A DNA stretch of 64,000 bases, taken from the NCBI GenBank assembly GCA_035516255.1, contig DATJAL010000002.1:124001-188000 (forward strand), read 5' to 3'. The notes below the pieces were generated by a model, which worked only from the letters and a program-made list of their open reading frames with translations, was not told the origin of the DNA and made no database searches. Below, one piece after another: positions 62,701-64,000 of the stretch. The stretch is from Chitinivibrionales bacterium (GTDB taxonomy: Bacteria > Fibrobacterota > Chitinivibrionia > Chitinivibrionales > FEN-1185). Numbering within the stretch: position 1 is the stretch's first letter; the number at the start of each line of letters is the position of its first letter. A program made the position numbers and the translations under genes.

Positions 62701-64000
62701 CAGAAAGCGCTGCAGTCGGATCCGAAGAACACGGCCGTGCTCATGGCGCTTGCCGGCTGCCAGGTGAAAATCGGCGCGATGACCGAGGCCTCGGTCACCT
62801 ACGAGCAGGTGCTTGCGCTCAACCCGGCCGACGCACGCGTAAATAAGATGCTCGGCGACATGTATCTCAAGCAGGGCAAAAAGGACCAGGCGATCAGCGT
62901 TTACAAAAAATACCTCGACAAGCAGCCGAAAGACTACGAGGTCGCGTACATCGTCGGCGAGTTCGCCTACACAAACAAGAATTACGACGACGCGTACAGG
63001 TACCTGGGAATGGTGGTGGGAGACCAGGCCCGCACCGCGGCGTTCCTCGGTATGTACGGGCAGACGTGCTTCCAGAAAAAGGACTTTGCAAAGGCGAAGG
63101 AACTGTACGGCGAGCTCGCCCTTCTCACGCCGCAAAACGCCGAGGTGTACAAGACGCTTTACACCATCGCCTCTCAGGACCCGGAGCAGAAGGGCGCCGC
63201 GGCGACCTATCTCAAGAAATACACCGCGCTCAGGCCCAACGACGCCGGGGCGCAGAAAAATCTCGGCGATCTCTTGTACGAAAGAAAAGATTTCCCCGGT
63301 TCGCTGGCGGCGTACCGCAAGGCGATCGCGCTTGACCCGGCGGTCAAGGGAATTTACAAACGGTATTTCGAAATGGCCTCTGCGCAGGGGCTCACCGAAG
63401 ATATAAGCGCGGCGCTCAAGGGCGCCATCGCCGCGGGCGAGGCCGACGCCGGCATGTACAACATCCAGGGCATGCACTACCAGAAGGCGGGCATGTACCC
63501 GCAGGCCATCCAGATGTTCCAGAAGGCGCTTTCGAGCGATCCCAAGAACACCGCCATCCTCATGGCGCTCGGTTCCTGCCAGGTGAAGGCCGGTAGCATG
63601 ACCGAGGCCGCGGTCACCTACGAGCAGGTGCTGGAGGTCAACCCGCAGGACATCGGCGTGTACAAAATGCTCGGTGAAATGTACATCCAGCAGAAAAAGA
63701 CCGACCAGGCGCTTTCGGTGTACAAGAAATACCTTGAAAAGCAGCCCAAGGACTATGCGGTGGCGTATTGGATCGGGGAAGTGGAGTATCACGCGAAAAA
63801 TTACGACGAAGCCGCGAAGTATTTCGCCATGGTCGGCGGCGAGGAGGCGCGGAAAACCGCCTTCCTGAACATGTACGCCCAGACGTGCATGCAGAGAAAA
63901 GACTTTACCAAGGCCAAGGAGCTGTACCACGAGCTTGTTTTGATCGAGCCGGCGAACGCCGACATCTTCAAGGCGCTGTACGACATGGCGGTCAAGGACA
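59797..64000 (+). CDS. Giant TPR-repeat protein, open at window end
   Basis: At least 1401 codons with no stop to the window edge; AAAAGGGGAGC upstream. Signal peptide 1-23 (TAYA), then almost continuous tetratricopeptide repeats (for example KAIPLLKVAYASNPNPEDAY). From about 61500 a 272-273-residue super-repeat (close to eight TPR units) recurs, at 61501, 62317, 63136 and 63955, with GEADAGMY-type loops in each. It is probably a periplasmic or outer-membrane scaffold. The C-terminus is not visible. Confidence 0.88.
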   Translation, partial: MKISGAGVRAFFFLICIASVTAYADMTLDQLIKSKKYSDAVAYADAKLPSTARTADVWVKIGIANEELGTTEKALACFLVASRMDVKSYDAQLGIARVYNKLNQPDNALTFAKKAMDLQSTGEASWEYAKACMALKRPADAQEALEKVIQSDPSNAAASRGLAEIYWQQKEYKKAIPLLKVAYASNPNPEDAYKIGRSLLESNKIDSAIFYLKEAISRNPNFYAANLDLARAYFLKDKFLAAANEYEKVADKVRLSAMDQYNRAICQEKTGSMDAALKAYRAAADAFGPDKSPEATTAHLKAGNADLEKKNYESALVHFRYIAAADSEGTRVPEIQFLLADAYSGAGNMPKAIACLEKALATDNKNVEAYARLADLYQKSGAPDKARQIYEKITTINPNDPKIFITLGDYSLKSKKYTDALRYYEKSYIIDKNVKAAAGMSAAAAALEQWDKAIDAAESAIRLDPSLIEPRVVLSKAFLRSDRYKEAKEQLDFLVGKKPFDVEYWKQLAYCYKQLNDPVNMSYADKKIVEMDKTNVESRLRLGAYLLAQREYKQAFDIYKELSVLTPQNPEVFKSLYEITLNSGDKAMAAGYLKKYIAFNPNDAVAQRNLGNLYYEVKNYDAALMAFRAAIKLDPTIKGVYKPYADIVIAKGLKEELATALAGAVNAGEADGNMYAMLGGVYQKQGLCPKAIELYQKALAKDPRNMPVISGLAQCQARVGDVDGAIVSYEQVLALNANAIDEYKALGELYMKRNKEADAVGVFKKYLDKRRDDSRVARAVGEYAYKQKNYDEAARYFAMVTGEDTRQPDFLMHFGQACYFAKNYVRASALMNQLALLTPLNAEVFKTLYTIALQDSTQKGQAAGYLKKYVALKPSDATAQRTLGDMCYDQKDASGALTAYRKAIALDPTVKGLYKRYFELATALGIQTDIAAALSGAINAGEADAGMYAAQGNYYERQGACAKAIPMYQKALQSDPKNTAVLMALAGCQVKIGAMTEASVTYEQVLALNPADARVNKMLGDMYLKQGKKDQAISVYKKYLDKQPKDYEVAYIVGEFAYTNKNYDDAYRYLGMVVGDQARTAAFLGMYGQTCFQKKDFAKAKELYGELALLTPQNAEVYKTLYTIASQDPEQKGAAATYLKKYTALRPNDAGAQKNLGDLLYERKDFPGSLAAYRKAIALDPAVKGIYKRYFEMASAQGLTEDISAALKGAIAAGEADAGMYNIQGMHYQKAGMYPQAIQMFQKALSSDPKNTAILMALGSCQVKAGSMTEAAVTYEQVLEVNPQDIGVYKMLGEMYIQQKKTDQALSVYKKYLEKQPKDYAVAYWIGEVEYHAKNYDEAAKYFAMVGGEEARKTAFLNMYAQTCMQRKDFTKAKELYHELVLIEPANADIFKALYDMAVKD

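Noticed and set aside
61231-63930. 899-codon open frame on the minus strand
   Set aside because: It lies opposite the TPR super-repeat gene, has no ribosome site or recognisable domain, and is a composition shadow of the GC-rich repeated coding strand, whose plus frame is continuous from 59797.

Overview
Organism and overall layout. The window looks like the chromosome of a bacterium of the Fibrobacterota/Bacteroidota-type (FCB) branch. The reasons are a short primary-type sigma factor of the Bacteroidota kind, several secreted proteins ending in a beta-rich tail that resembles type IX secretion sorting domains, a PorV/PorQ-like outer-membrane protein and an Omp85 barrel. No rRNA or other lineage marker is present, so this placement is an inference. 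The flanks (1-14150 and 46000-64000) are visibly GC-rich. The middle (about 14260-37900) is visibly AT-rich and is an integrated mobile element.

Left chromosomal block (1-14150). A surface-polysaccharide group (radical SAM enzyme, GT2 glycosyltransferase and methyltransferase in one leftward operon, then a divergent Alg14/Alg13-like pair) is followed by a leftward housekeeping run: hrpA, glmS, ridA, scpA, a second GT2 and a second methyltransferase. A receiver-only response regulator, a small EamA/SMR-like membrane protein and a Met/Cys/His-rich membrane protein complete the block. tRNA-Asn(GTT) follows at 14155-14230.

Integrated element (14186-37899). It is bounded by a perfect 77-bp direct repeat that begins inside tRNA-Asn. 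It carries a tyrosine integrase and an excisionase-like protein near the right end, and a replication module (archaeo-eukaryotic-type primase, RepA-like helicase, an unrecognised 423-aa protein) flanked by GTTCC/GGAAC palindromes. The left arm is a defence cluster: a single-chain restriction-modification enzyme whose last codons overlap a SIR2-family NADase, which itself overlaps a 1069-aa helical protein. A GhoS/Cas2-fold-like small protein, a membrane coiled-coil protein, a bacterial protein resembling the eukaryotic cohesin acetyltransferase ESCO/Eco1, and an orphan 116-aa protein follow. A second putative NAD+-consuming effector (RES domain) with small neighbours lies at the right end. The cargo also includes a PcfJ-like protein and a secreted LamG protein. 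I see no relaxase, type IV secretion, capsid or terminase genes, so it resembles a satellite or mobilizable island.

Right boundary zone (37900-46000). Beyond the right repeat are an IS3 orfA stump inserted by a RadC remnant, secreted proteins, rpoD, a zinc-ribbon protein, a beta-propeller protein, a PEGA lipoprotein and a voltage-gated channel with an unusual filter. Two further decayed copies of the tRNA-Asn 3' end with its downstream flank lie at about 44687 and 45733, suggesting repeated integration at this locus.

Right chromosomal block (46000-64000). This holds an S41 protease, an SGNH/CE2-like esterase, one IS with a DDE transposase, envelope lipoproteins, PorV/PorQ-like protein, fmt-rsmB, a STAS protein, an Omp85 protein, RNase P RNA on the minus strand, and an open-ended TPR protein built from a 272-273-residue super-repeat.
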